Positions 27,849 through 36,587 of a stretch of 64,000 nt of DNA are shown here, piece after piece. A program made the translations under genes and the position numbers. The stretch's first letter is position 1, and each line of letters opens with the position of its first letter. The stretch covers positions 2,265,509-2,329,508 of the forward strand of contig NZ_LT962671.1 in the NCBI RefSeq assembly GCF_900199545.1, in the 5' to 3' direction. The DNA is from Raoultibacter massiliensis (lineage in GTDB: Bacteria; Actinomycetota; Coriobacteriia; Coriobacteriales; Eggerthellaceae). The notes beneath the pieces were generated by a model. It made no database searches and had not been told where the DNA came from. It worked only from the letters and a program-made list of their open reading frames with translations.

Positions 27849-28549
27849 CGTGCGCCCCCCTGCTCGAAGCCGTCGCGCTCGGCCAGCTTGCCGTCGCGAA
27901 TGTGGATGATGCGATCGGCGTGGGCGGCAACATCGGGCTCGTGCGTGATGAGCACGATAGTTTTCCCCTGGTCGCGCAGGCTCTTGAACGTCGCAAGCAC
28001 CATTTCGCCCGTTGCCGTATCGAGATTGCCCGTGGGCTCGTCTGCCAGGATCAAGGCCGGGTCGTTCACAAGGGCGCGAGCAATAGCCACGCGCTGCATC
28101 TGGCCGCCGGAAAGCTCGTTGCTGCGATGATCGAAAAGATCTTCGTTCAGGTAGACGCTGCGCAGAGCGCTGCGAGCGCGCTCTGCACGCTCCTTTTTGG
28201 GACAGGCTGTGTACATGAGCGGCATCATGGCGTTTCTCAATACGGTCGAACGCGGCAGCAGGTTGAACGATTGGAACACGAACCCGATGCGCGTTGCACG
28301 TATTTCGGCAAGCTCGTCTTCGTTATAGGCCGCAACATCGATTCCCTCGAGCAGATACGAGCCCGTCGTCGGCGTATCAAGGCATCCGAGGATGTTCATG
28401 AGCGTCGATTTACCCGAGCCGGAAGGTCCCATGATGGCCAAAAACTCTCCCTGCCGAACCGAGAACGAAACGCCTCGCAGCGCATGGGTCAATCCCGAAG
28501 CGCCCTCGTATATCTTGTGAACGTCGCGCGCTTCGAGAACCAGAGCCAT
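27845..28549 (-). CDS. MacB-type ABC transporter ATPase
   Basis: A 234-residue ABC ATPase of the LolD/MacB class. Walker A GPSGSGKST (about 39-47), Q-loop VFQSFNLLP, signature LSGGQMQRVAIARAL, Walker B ALILADEPTGNLD, and switch His in LITHEPDVAAHAD. It supplies ATP-driven force to the permease that follows with a four-base overlap. It starts five bases after the adaptor stop. Unlike Gram-negative MacB, ATPase and permease are separate genes, the normal layout in Gram-positives. Confidence 0.95.
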   Translation of the reverse strand: MALVLEARDVHKIYEGASGLTHALRGVSFSVRQGEFLAIMGPSGSGKSTLMNILGCLDTPTTGSYLLEGIDVAAYNEDELAEIRATRIGFVFQSFNLLPRSTVLRNAMMPLMYTACPKKERAERARSALRSVYLNEDLFDHRSNELSGGQMQRVAIARALVNDPALILADEPTGNLDTATGEMVLATFKSLRDQGKTIVLITHEPDVAAHADRIIHIRDGKLAERDGFEQGGAR

Positions 28550-28554
28550 GGCGT

Positions 28555-29985
28555 CTACCCCGCAACCGTTTCAACGGCAACATCGGCAGAAGCCGACGAA
28601 CCCGCCGCGCCCATCCCCATACCCATTGAAGCGCCTCCGCTGTCGCCGACAAGCATGATCTCGTCGCCCTCGGCGATGGATCCCTTCACAGCCATGGTCA
28701 GTCCGTTCGAGGCGACGATTTCAATGGCGCGTTCCTGCATGTTAGTCGGATCCTCGGGATCGACCACGTACACGAACCCCTCGTTTGCCGAGGTGGTCTG
28801 CACAGCCGACACGGGAACCATCAGCGTATTTTCAATTTTTTGGGATTCGATCGAGGCCTTGGCCGTCATGCCGGGCTTCAGCCGAGGATCAGGCTGCTCG
28901 ATAAGCAGATCGACTTTGTAAGTTACCGTTCCGCCGTAACCCATGTTCGCGCCGTCGGCCGATCCGGTGTCCACCGTGGCAATATGACTCACCGTGCCAA
29001 CAAGCTCAAGATCGGGAATAGCCGAGAACGTGAGGACGGCATCTTGCCCCGCCTCGACCTTAAGGATGTCGATCTCGTTGACTTCAACCGAAACGGTCAT
29101 CTGCGAAAGATCGGCTATCTGCATAGGCGATGCCGAGCCCGACGCGTTGGCCAGCGCCTTTCCCGGCTCGATGTTCACCGAGACCACGCTGCCGTCGATG
29201 GCCGCCGTAACCGTACGCTTCTCGGCCCTCGCAACCGCATCGTCGTAGGCCGATTGCGCATTCGACAGAGCCGTCTGGGCGCTTGCAAGCGAAAGCTCCG
29301 CCTGCCTGATGGCCGAATCGGCCTGCGCAACGTCGAAAGCAGGCGCCTCCGCCTCGGATTCTCCTGCCGCCTCAGCGGCTTGCGATGCGGCAGCGGCGGC
29401 GTTGATGCCTGCCTGCTTGGATCGATACGCTTCATCGACAGCCAGCTGAGCTTGAGAAACGCCGTTACGCGCCTCATCGATGCCCTGCTGCGCCTGCACG
29501 ATCGCCTTATCGAGATCGTCGTTGACGATCGTATACAGCGTCTGCCCTTCGGTTACCGCATCTCCCTCGGCGACGAGCACTTCGCCAACCAAGCCGTCGA
29601 CTTCGGGCGTTGCGCTCACCGACGAAACCGGTTTCAGCTTTCCCGAAGCCGAAACAGAATCGGAGAACGTTCCTTTCTCGACAAACGCAGTCGGCAGGGG
29701 CATATCATCGGCGGGGCCGGCCGCCATCGATGAGAAATACCATGTTAGGCCACCCGCTGCCGCAAGAACCGCAACGGTGCACGCAACGGCGATCGTAATG
29801 GCCTTCTTCCGTTTCGCCTTCTTGCGCTTTTCGCGTAAGCTGCTGTAGGCACGCATATCTGCCAACGCATCGGCGTCGACCGCAGCAGGAAGCTGGGGAT
29901 CGTATGCAGGATATCCGTACCCCCCTGCCCCCTGCATCCGGTTCGGGTGCAGGGGATCAATCGGATCGTTGTCATCGTTAGGCAC
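28555..29985 (-). CDS. membrane fusion/adaptor protein of a MacAB-like exporter (HlyD family)
   Basis: A 476-residue protein. A Pro/Tyr/Gly-rich cytoplasmic head of 55 residues and a Lys/Arg stretch precede a single TM (about 62-84). Outside lie a biotinyl-lipoyl half (VDGLVGEVLVAEGDAVTEGQ), a long alanine-rich coiled coil (about 150-240), the second lipoyl half (GSVVSVNIEPGKAL), a beta-barrel (LKPGMTAKASIESQ) and a Gly/Met/Ala-rich end. The coiled coil is interrupted by a Gly/Glu insert (AAGESEAEAPAF). GTG 29985 is preferred over ATG 30015 because AGGAGG stands six bases before it. First gene of the operon; the substrate is unknown, antimicrobial peptides or glycolipids being usual for the family. 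Confidence 0.9.
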   Translation of the reverse strand: MPNDDNDPIDPLHPNRMQGAGGYGYPAYDPQLPAAVDADALADMRAYSSLREKRKKAKRKKAITIAVACTVAVLAAAGGLTWYFSSMAAGPADDMPLPTAFVEKGTFSDSVSASGKLKPVSSVSATPEVDGLVGEVLVAEGDAVTEGQTLYTIVNDDLDKAIVQAQQGIDEARNGVSQAQLAVDEAYRSKQAGINAAAAASQAAEAAGESEAEAPAFDVAQADSAIRQAELSLASAQTALSNAQSAYDDAVARAEKRTVTAAIDGSVVSVNIEPGKALANASGSASPMQIADLSQMTVSVEVNEIDILKVEAGQDAVLTFSAIPDLELVGTVSHIATVDTGSADGANMGYGGTVTYKVDLLIEQPDPRLKPGMTAKASIESQKIENTLMVPVSAVQTTSANEGFVYVVDPEDPTNMQERAIEIVASNGLTMAVKGSIAEGDEIMLVGDSGGASMGMGMGAAGSSASADVAVETVAG

Positions 29986-30392
29986 GGCAGCCTCCTCTTC
30001 TCGTATAACCAGCATACGAGTTGAAGCAGCGAAAGTACAGTGACAAAACAGTCATCATCGCGCGCAGGTCGCCGAGGGCGCCCCGTAGACCCGCGCCATC
30101 TTATTGCAGCTCGATCAAAACGAACCATCCGCAAGCGAATCGGCTGCCGTTTCCGCCGCGCCCCTTCGCGCCCCGCGCATCCTTCAAGCCGTCGTCTGGT
30201 CGCATCGGAAGAGCCTGAAGTCGAGAAAGCCCCTCGCGGCAAGGGATCGACGAGGGGCTTCGGAAAGGTGGCTCTCGGGAAGAAAGAGCCCGAATCGGTT
30301 GGGTGGCGGCCGAACCGAGGGAGCCCGAATTCGGCCGCATGAGAAAACGTCGTTGCACGGTTGCCGGCACGAGCCGACGCGCGCAACGTGCG
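29986..30392. other. intergenic region upstream of the exporter operon
   Basis: 407 bp. 30010-30060 is AT-richer and probably carries the promoter for the leftward exporter operon. The catalase terminator lies at 30227-30260. No gene is recognised. Confidence 0.45.
30227..30260 (-). terminator. catalase terminator
   Basis: Read on the minus strand, AAGCCCCTCG (30260-30251) pairs with CGAGGGGCTT (30236-30227) and is followed by TCTC. It lies about 130 bases after the katA stop. Confidence 0.6.
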
Positions 30393-31961
30393 TTAGCTGG
30401 TTGCGCCCCCCGCTTTACGCGCGGGAACGCTCTGGCCCGTTGCGGCCATGCGCTCTTCATGGGACATGCCCGCAAGCCGAACGACTTCGTCGATCGAGAG
30501 CCCGAGCGCTTCGGCCAAACGGGTTCCGTACTCCGGATCGGCCTTGTAGCAATGGGCGGCATGGCGAAGCTTGATGTTCTCGGTTACAGGTGCGATATCG
30601 GCAGCTGTGTTCGAAATCAGCAGCGCCCGCTTGTCCTCGGTCATGAGGCGGTACAGGTCACCGGGCTGGTAGAACGTATCATCGGTCGGATCGTCGGCAG
30701 GATCCCACGCGTCCATCGGGCCAAACAGATCGAGCGGCGGCTCCGCAGCTTCGGGCTGTTGTTGCCACTGGCCGTAGGAATTCGGCTCGTAACCTATGGT
30801 CGCGCCGAAATTGCCATCGGTGCGCATCTGCCCGTCGCGATGGAACTCGGCATAGGGGCACCGGGGTTTGTTGACCGGAATGTGGTTGTGGTTCACGCCC
30901 AAGCGATAGCGCTGCGCATCGCCATAGGCGAACAGGCGGCCCTGCAAAAGCTTATCGGGCGACAGGCCGATGCCAGGTACAAGATGCGTCGGTGCGAACG
31001 CCGCCTGCTCTACTTCGGCGAAATAGTTCTGCGGATTGCGGTTCAGCTCGAGCGTGCCGACCTCGATAAGGGGAAACTCCTTCTGACTCCACGTCTTCGT
31101 TATATCGAAGGGATTCTCCTTGTAGTTCTTAGCCGTCTGTTCGTCCATAACCTGAATGCAGAACCGCCATCTCGGGTAATCGCCGCGCTCGATTGCTTCG
31201 AACAGATCGCGCTGGTGGCTTTCGCGATCGCCCGCGATCAGGGCAGCCGCCTCCTCGTTCGTGAGGTTCTTGATGCCCTGCTCGCACTTGAGGTGGAACT
31301 TCACCCACGTGCGTTCGTTGTTCTCGTTGATGAGCGAATACGTATGGCTTCCGAACCCGTGCATATGGCGATAGCTCGCAGGGATGCCGCGATCGCTCAT
31401 GACGATCGTCACCTGATGAAGCGCCTCGGGCAAACTCGACCAGAAGTCCCAGTTGCTCTGAGGCGAATGCATGTTGGTATGGGGATCGCGCTTGACCACA
31501 TGGTTGAGATCGATGAACTTCTTCGGATCGCGCAGGAAGAACACCGGCGTGTTGTTGCCGACGAGATCCCAGTTGCCCTCAGGCGTATAGAATTTAATGG
31601 CGAAGCCGCGAATATCGCGCTCCGCGTCGGCGGCCCCGCGTTCGCCTGCAACGGTGGAGAATCGAACGAAAACCTCGGTTTCGGCGCCGGGAGCGAACAC
31701 CTTCGCCTTCGTGTACTTGCTGACATCGCCCGTCACTGTGAAGACGCCGAAGGCCCCTGATCCCTTCGCATGCATGCGGCGTTCGGGGATGACCTCGCGA
31801 TCGAAGTGCGCGAGCTTTTCGATCATCCAGTTGTCCTGGAGCATCATCGGGCCGCGTTCCCCCGCCGTCAGCGTATGGTTGTTGTCGGCAACAGGGTTTC
31901 CTGCTTCGTTGGTAAGCTTGGTAGTATCCGGCGCGGGATTCTGCACATCCGATTCCCTCAT
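30393..31961 (-). CDS. katA: monofunctional heme catalase (clade 3 size)
   Basis: A 522-residue cytoplasmic catalase that dismutates hydrogen peroxide. The N-terminal signature [15 protein letters not shown] is followed by the distal His in [12 protein letters not shown], the distal Asn in [11 protein letters not shown], and the proximal heme-binding Tyr in [14 protein letters not shown]. Length fits the small-subunit clade 3 enzymes. GAGGAG stands six bases before the ATG. It is a single gene. A perfect 11-bp palindrome pair about 100 bp upstream (32061-32087) is a probable regulator site. For an anaerobe this implies real exposure to oxygen or host peroxide. Confidence 0.96.
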   Translation of the reverse strand: MRESDVQNPAPDTTKLTNEAGNPVADNNHTLTAGERGPMMLQDNWMIEKLAHFDREVIPERRMHAKGSGAFGVFTVTGDVSKYTKAKVFAPGAETEVFVRFSTVAGERGAADAERDIRGFAIKFYTPEGNWDLVGNNTPVFFLRDPKKFIDLNHVVKRDPHTNMHSPQSNWDFWSSLPEALHQVTIVMSDRGIPASYRHMHGFGSHTYSLINENNERTWVKFHLKCEQGIKNLTNEEAAALIAGDRESHQRDLFEAIERGDYPRWRFCIQVMDEQTAKNYKENPFDITKTWSQKEFPLIEVGTLELNRNPQNYFAEVEQAAFAPTHLVPGIGLSPDKLLQGRLFAYGDAQRYRLGVNHNHIPVNKPRCPYAEFHRDGQMRTDGNFGATIGYEPNSYGQWQQQPEAAEPPLDLFGPMDAWDPADDPTDDTFYQPGDLYRLMTEDKRALLISNTAADIAPVTENIKLRHAAHCYKADPEYGTRLAEALGLSIDEVVRLAGMSHEERMAATGQSVPARKAGGATS

Positions 31962-32060
31962 GGGTCTCTCCTCTGTTCGGGCTGCAGCGCTTCGTCTGCA
32001 GGACTCTGATAAGGCGGTCGCCCTCTGTTCTTATATGATTCAGTTTAACAGGTTCTTACT

Positions 32061-32087
32061 CCTTATTGATATAAATTATCAATAAGG
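32061..32087. promoter_or_regulatory. perfect inverted repeat upstream of katA
   Basis: CCTTATTGATA (32061-32071), five bases, TATCAATAAGG (32077-32087). It is AT-rich with perfect 11-bp arms and lies 100 bp before katA. The symmetry fits a dimeric repressor such as a PerR/Fur-like protein, though it does not match the 7-1-7 PerR box exactly. Confidence 0.6.
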
Positions 32088-32130
32088 ATTTAATATCCAT
32101 TATTTCGCTATGATTTTGGCTGAGAAACAC

Positions 32131-32168
32131 CCCCGAACGCAAGAAGGCCTCCGAAAAGGAGGCCTTCG
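32131..32168 (-). terminator. flavoprotein terminator, copy 1 of a 38-bp repeat
   Basis: GAAGGCCTCC and GGAGGCCTTC form a 10-bp stem closed by four to five bases. The whole 38-base segment, starting CCCCGAACGCAAG, recurs without a change at 36524-36561. It lies downstream of the flavoprotein gene (stop 32274). Confidence 0.75.
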
Positions 32169-32178
32169 GATCGGGCGG

Positions 32179-32219
32179 ATGATTATCGGCGACTGCAAAT
32201 GGTCGCCGATAATCATTTC
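32179..32219 (-). terminator. 15-bp perfect hairpin after the flavoprotein gene
   Basis: ATGATTATCGGCGAC (32179-32193) and GTCGCCGATAATCAT (32202-32216) are exact reverse complements with an 8-base loop. It is the first of two stems in tandem in the leftward reading direction. Confidence 0.65.
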
Positions 32220-32273
32220 TACACCGTGTCGACGACTGTCTTTTCAAACGGCATAGCCACCTCGGCCAAGCCG

Positions 32274-34769
32274 CTATCGAGCGGATGACTGCGCCTCCAC
32301 ATCAACCAATGCCGGGCTTACATACGTAAATCCGCCGTACTCATCGTTGATGTAGCGAGCCGCATTGGCACCGGCAAGACGACCGCTCGTCCACAGCCAG
32401 CCTTGAGCAACGCCCCCAAAACCCACGTAGTTGCGATTGGGGTTCAAGAGAACCCCCATGGAGTCGGCTCCGATCGCATATAAACCTGATATCGGAGTCT
32501 CGTGATCGTCTTTCAGCACCCGAATATCGGTATCGACATCCAGCCCCCCGCAGGTCGAGAACGATGTATTGAATATCTGAATAGCGTAATAAGGGCCACA
32601 TGTAAATTCGGTAAGGTATTGGGGGTCTTTTCCGAATGCAGTATCCTCTCCCGCCTTGCACAGCTTATTGTACTCCGCGACGGTCGCCTCGAGGACATCT
32701 ACATCAATCCCGATCTGACCCGCAAGATCGGCGATGGAGTCACCCTTCCATGCCATGCCCTCTTCAATTGCATAGCCGAGCCCCTCGTACACCTCGGGAA
32801 CGGGCATATCGGCCGGGATATCCCCTTGCGCACAGTATCCTTCCCACTTATAGATCTTGTTGAAACCTTCGGTTGCGATTTCCTGAAGCACATCATCGGA
32901 GACGATCGAGTAATAGTAGTTCCCCGAAGCAAAACAAGGCCAGGACTCATGGTCCTGATCGTCAGCGAAGCTTTCGTATTTCGCTTCATCCATGTAACGC
33001 TTACCCTCTTTGTTGACTGCAACGACATTGGCAGAAATGCCACATGCAAGCGGAATGTTGTTGAGCGTCCACGACTTGTACCTGCCCGTGCGGCCGTCCA
33101 GCACATCATCGTAGAAATTGATCGGATACTGATGCAACCAATGGTCGGTGCTCACATGCATGATGTTCGGACTCATTCCGATATTATAAGTTCCAGCACC
33201 GATATCAAGTGCAGCCTGGACCATCAAACCCGTGTCCTGATCGGTGCCAATGCGCTTCCGCTCTCCCCTCCATCGCTCATCAAGCAACGCATCGACCATG
33301 TCGGGGTTTGCGCTAAATCCTCCCGTATTCATAATGACAGCTTTTGCACTGATGACGTACTCTTTTCCTGTCGCTCGGTTACGGGCCTTAACGCCTACAA
33401 CCTTGCTATCATCGGTGAGGAATTCGTATCCTTCCGTCTCAAGCAGATACTTGCCGCCCTGCGCCGCGATCTCAGCGAGCATTTGCTTGTAATAAGTGTC
33501 GAGCACCGCACGGCGATCCTCGTAGGTTCCCACATCGGCATTCGATGTCAAAGCAACGTTGTAGCTTGTTAAACCTTTGGTAAAAGGATTCGTCTTCCCC
33601 ATATCGCCAAAAATCCAACCCATATCGTATAGCCAGTCGATAGTGCGGCCGGACTCTTCGAAGTACAAATCGATAAGCTCCTCTTTTGCCATCTGCTCAC
33701 CGTCAGTTGTTGTAAACTGCTTCCAGATACCCTTAAACGCCTCTGCATCGACGAAAGGTTCGCCGCCGTTTTTAACCGCTTGATACTCGGGCGGATTGAC
33801 TGCGCATCCTTCGTGCGTTAGCGCCGATTTTCCTCCGTACTTGCCGGCTCGATCGATACCGAGCAAGCTCACGCGCCCTCCCCCGTTGAGTTGCTGAATC
33901 GATTCGCATGCGCTCTTCATTGCCGCAATGCCACCGGTTCCCATCCCAACCACAAGCACATCGACGTCAATCTCTTCGGTAATCCCTACCTCCGATTTTT
34001 CGGGTGCCACTTGGAACTTGCTCACAGCAGCAGCATTCGACCCCCCGGCAACGAGCGCCTCTTGCAGCGCCTGCTTGATTGCCGATTTAACCGCATTGCT
34101 CGATGACGTAGCGCCGGCAACCGCATCGACCGCAATTGATTGGCTTTCGATTATCCGGGGGAACAGCAAATCTTTCACGCTTTGAAGAATGACTTCTGTT
34201 TCGCCATGCTCGAACCGGTCGGTTGGCGTCTCGATTTTGAGTATCGAAGTCTCATTGACTGTAATGGTTACCGGTAAATCCCATATCTGCCAATAACCCT
34301 TTGCCTTCCCCGTGTATTCGCCTGGTGCCATCTTGACTTCCATGGATCCAGAAGCGCCCATTGCATCATTGTAGGCAGTCGTGGAAGCATCTTGAATAGC
34401 AGACGAGGTAAAAGTAGCGCCGGCAACCGTGTCAACCTGAATGCTTTCAGAATCGATCATTTCCTGTTGCATCACGGCGATCGCACGACCACCGCGATTC
34501 GGTGTTTCGAATTTACCTTCGATACTTGCGTTTTTAACGGATCCGCTCCCAGTATCGACCGTCAGCTCAACCTCGACATCGCCACCATAACCGGGCGCAA
34601 TGGCAGATGCCGTCACAGTCCCACTCGAGCCGGCAGCGTTCTCCGAGGCGCATCCGGCAAGCGAAACGAGTCCCGTGCCAAGCGCCCCAGCTCCAAGCAT
34701 TCCAGCAGCAGCGCCTTTCAAAAACCCCCGCCTCGACACGCTTGTGCATGATCCATCGATTTCTCCCAT
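32274..34769 (-). CDS. Tat-exported flavocytochrome-c-type reductase with two FMN-binding domains
   Basis: An 831-residue secreted flavoprotein. A Tat signal (SRRGFLKGAAAG, 12-23) ends in a lipobox LAGC (Cys40). Two FMN_bind domains follow, with probable ApbE-type covalent FMN sites at DTVAGAT (Thr119) and DAVAGAT (Thr221). From residue 270 comes the fumarate-reductase-like FAD domain (VLVVGMGTGGIAAMKS; AVIMNTGGFSANP; YAIGADSMGVLL; NRNYVGFGGVAQGWLW). Electrons probably pass FMN to FMN to FAD to an organic acceptor. ATG 34769 is set by GGA six bases upstream; the upstream frame lacks support. A membrane LuxR regulator gene lies just upstream. Substrate unknown. Confidence 0.92.
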   Translation of the reverse strand: MGEIDGSCTSVSRRGFLKGAAAGMLGAGALGTGLVSLAGCASENAAGSSGTVTASAIAPGYGGDVEVELTVDTGSGSVKNASIEGKFETPNRGGRAIAVMQQEMIDSESIQVDTVAGATFTSSAIQDASTTAYNDAMGASGSMEVKMAPGEYTGKAKGYWQIWDLPVTITVNETSILKIETPTDRFEHGETEVILQSVKDLLFPRIIESQSIAVDAVAGATSSSNAVKSAIKQALQEALVAGGSNAAAVSKFQVAPEKSEVGITEEIDVDVLVVGMGTGGIAAMKSACESIQQLNGGGRVSLLGIDRAGKYGGKSALTHEGCAVNPPEYQAVKNGGEPFVDAEAFKGIWKQFTTTDGEQMAKEELIDLYFEESGRTIDWLYDMGWIFGDMGKTNPFTKGLTSYNVALTSNADVGTYEDRRAVLDTYYKQMLAEIAAQGGKYLLETEGYEFLTDDSKVVGVKARNRATGKEYVISAKAVIMNTGGFSANPDMVDALLDERWRGERKRIGTDQDTGLMVQAALDIGAGTYNIGMSPNIMHVSTDHWLHQYPINFYDDVLDGRTGRYKSWTLNNIPLACGISANVVAVNKEGKRYMDEAKYESFADDQDHESWPCFASGNYYYSIVSDDVLQEIATEGFNKIYKWEGYCAQGDIPADMPVPEVYEGLGYAIEEGMAWKGDSIADLAGQIGIDVDVLEATVAEYNKLCKAGEDTAFGKDPQYLTEFTCGPYYAIQIFNTSFSTCGGLDVDTDIRVLKDDHETPISGLYAIGADSMGVLLNPNRNYVGFGGVAQGWLWTSGRLAGANAARYINDEYGGFTYVSPALVDVEAQSSAR

Positions 34770-34868
34770 AACCCATCCTTTCCTTGTAAACGACCATGGG
34801 AAAAGGCTACGGAAAATCCTCAGACAGAACATCGACTCCATGCGTCGATTTACCGGAAATAGCTGCAT

Positions 34869-34901
34869 ATGACATCTAGACCCCCTGAGTCTAGATGTCA
34901 T
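34869..34901. promoter_or_regulatory. 13-bp perfect inverted repeat upstream of the flavoprotein
   Basis: ATGACATCTAGAC (34869-34881), seven bases, GTCTAGATGTCAT (34889-34901). It lies 100 bp before the flavoprotein start. It may be the operator of the neighbouring LuxR protein or a second terminator. Confidence 0.5.
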
Positions 34902-34920
34902 TTCATCAGGTAATACAGCG

Positions 34921-34953
34921 CGATGGGAGACGGAGGCACGCCGTCTCCCATCG
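34921..34953 (-). terminator. LuxR gene terminator
   Basis: CGATGGGAGACGG (34921-34933) pairs perfectly with CCGTCTCCCATCG (34941-34953) around a 7-base loop, 20 bases after the LuxR stop. Confidence 0.7.
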
Positions 34954-34972
34954 GATCCGCATTGACCGCCAA

Positions 34973-36469
34973 CTACGAATCACCAGGTTCCTCGACTAAT
35001 CCGATCAGCTCCTGCTGCCCGTGAACACCAAGCTTTTGATAGACGTGGGTCATATGGGTATGGGCGGTTCCCTTCGATATATGCAATTTCGCCATGATGA
35101 CCGACAGGTTTCTGCCTTTTGCCATCAGCATCAACACTTCTGTTTCACGCGGTGTCAGCCCACGCTTCTTCGCTAAAGCGCGAGCGTTTTCTTCCATGGT
35201 CGCCTCATACGATAGAGCTGATCCGCTGGATGGGAGAGTGTTGAACAGGTTGTCGATGGTCCGTTCGGGAAACAACCAAAAAAAGCAGACGATCAGCGCC
35301 AGCAAAAGAATCGGAACAAACGTTGCGATCTGAATAACCTGAGCGTCAAGCGCACCGAGGGCAACTGAAGCAAATACAAGGCCAAACGCGTACCCCAGAT
35401 TCTTCGCCGCAGTTAGAAAACCGAAATAGCGCAAAGGGGAGAACCCGAATACCTGGACCGTTCTCGCAACAAGGATCCAGGTAAGGATATCGAAGAATTT
35501 TCGACCTACCCCCGAAATCATTAACGCAATCTCGCCGAACGCTGCAGGAGAAATGAGGTAGAGAACGAACCCAACAGCGGTTATTGGAAGGATAAGCCTG
35601 AACAGAGAGACCGCACTCAAAGGCTTGATCAGTAAAAACGTACACAAAAGAATTAGCGCCGCGAGCAGATTGGCCCAGAACCGTATCTGAGAAGCCATCT
35701 CGGACGGCAAAGCATCATATGTAATTGACACAACAAGATTGTAGATAAGGGAAAACACCAAACAACTCAAAAGAACATTCGCCAACGCCCTCCCGCTGCG
35801 CATTCGGGCTTCGCCAGCCGCCGAATCTGAATCGGTATCATTCTTCGAAGATGCCTCTGCGGCCAACATCGACCCAGAGGGTTTTGCAAGCAAGAGAAAG
35901 GCCATCGCACCGAAAAGCACCAACGAAACGATAAAGAAAGCCGAGCTTGGTAACAGGCCCATGGCGATGCCTAAAAGAGAAGACACTGCCATTACGAACA
36001 GCGTATATATCTGTATTCCAGATGGCGGCAATTTGGTAAATTTTATACCCCAAACCGTCTCGAAAAATCCGCAGCATGCACCGATCAAAACGAAACCGAA
36101 ATAAAAAAGCGCATCGATGGCATCAAGCTTCCCCAACATGACGCACGCCATGCCGAGAGTTCCTATCGCCGCAAATGCTCCGACAGCAGGTACAGCCATA
36201 CCTGCAACACGATCGGGCATCATCCTTTTTGACAGCAAAGCCACGATTGCCGCGACAATTGCGGCAGTAAGGTACAAAGCAACCTGAAGACCCAACGAAG
36301 CCCCTGAAGTCCAGATTTCATTAGCCGAATACGCCAAATAGCCGGTAACCCATGCGCGGCAAAATCCAAACCCTAAAAGATCCCATCGAAAAGGAACGAG
36401 GACATCTCCTATTGGCTCTTTGGCTTCGAACACCCTTATTGCACCCCTCACGGCTTGCGCAACTCCCAA
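34973..36469 (-). CDS. LuxR-family regulator with multi-pass membrane N-terminal half
   Basis: Up to 498 residues, same architecture as the regulator at 15626: about 12 hydrophobic segments, then a GerE helix-turn-helix (LTPRETEVLMLMAKGRNLSV; HISKGTAHTHMTHVYQKLGV). The frame start is a TTG with no clear ribosome site; GTG 36451, with GGGAG 11 bases before it, or the next GTG is possible, so the first 20 residues are uncertain. It ends 200 bases before the flavoprotein start on the same strand with a terminator between them, so the two are separately transcribed but very likely functionally linked. Confidence 0.87.
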   Translation of the reverse strand: MGVAQAVRGAIRVFEAKEPIGDVLVPFRWDLLGFGFCRAWVTGYLAYSANEIWTSGASLGLQVALYLTAAIVAAIVALLSKRMMPDRVAGMAVPAVGAFAAIGTLGMACVMLGKLDAIDALFYFGFVLIGACCGFFETVWGIKFTKLPPSGIQIYTLFVMAVSSLLGIAMGLLPSSAFFIVSLVLFGAMAFLLLAKPSGSMLAAEASSKNDTDSDSAAGEARMRSGRALANVLLSCLVFSLIYNLVVSITYDALPSEMASQIRFWANLLAALILLCTFLLIKPLSAVSLFRLILPITAVGFVLYLISPAAFGEIALMISGVGRKFFDILTWILVARTVQVFGFSPLRYFGFLTAAKNLGYAFGLVFASVALGALDAQVIQIATFVPILLLALIVCFFWLFPERTIDNLFNTLPSSGSALSYEATMEENARALAKKRGLTPRETEVLMLMAKGRNLSVIMAKLHISKGTAHTHMTHVYQKLGVHGQQELIGLVEEPGDS

Positions 36470-36523
36470 ATCGCAATACTAGCACACTTCCACCATCGTG
36501 ACGCCCCAAGCACACGTGAGACG

Positions 36524-36561
36524 CCCCGAACGCAAGAAGGCCTCCGAAAAGGAGGCCTTCG
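36524..36561 (-). terminator. aldolase terminator, copy 2 of a 38-bp repeat
   Basis: Same 38 bases as 32131-32168, beginning CCCCGAACGCAAG and containing the GAAGGCCTCC/GGAGGCCTTC stem. It begins 27 bases after the aldolase stop. Confidence 0.78.
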
Positions 36562-36587
36562 AAACCGTTTGACGTGTTTTTGCCGAT

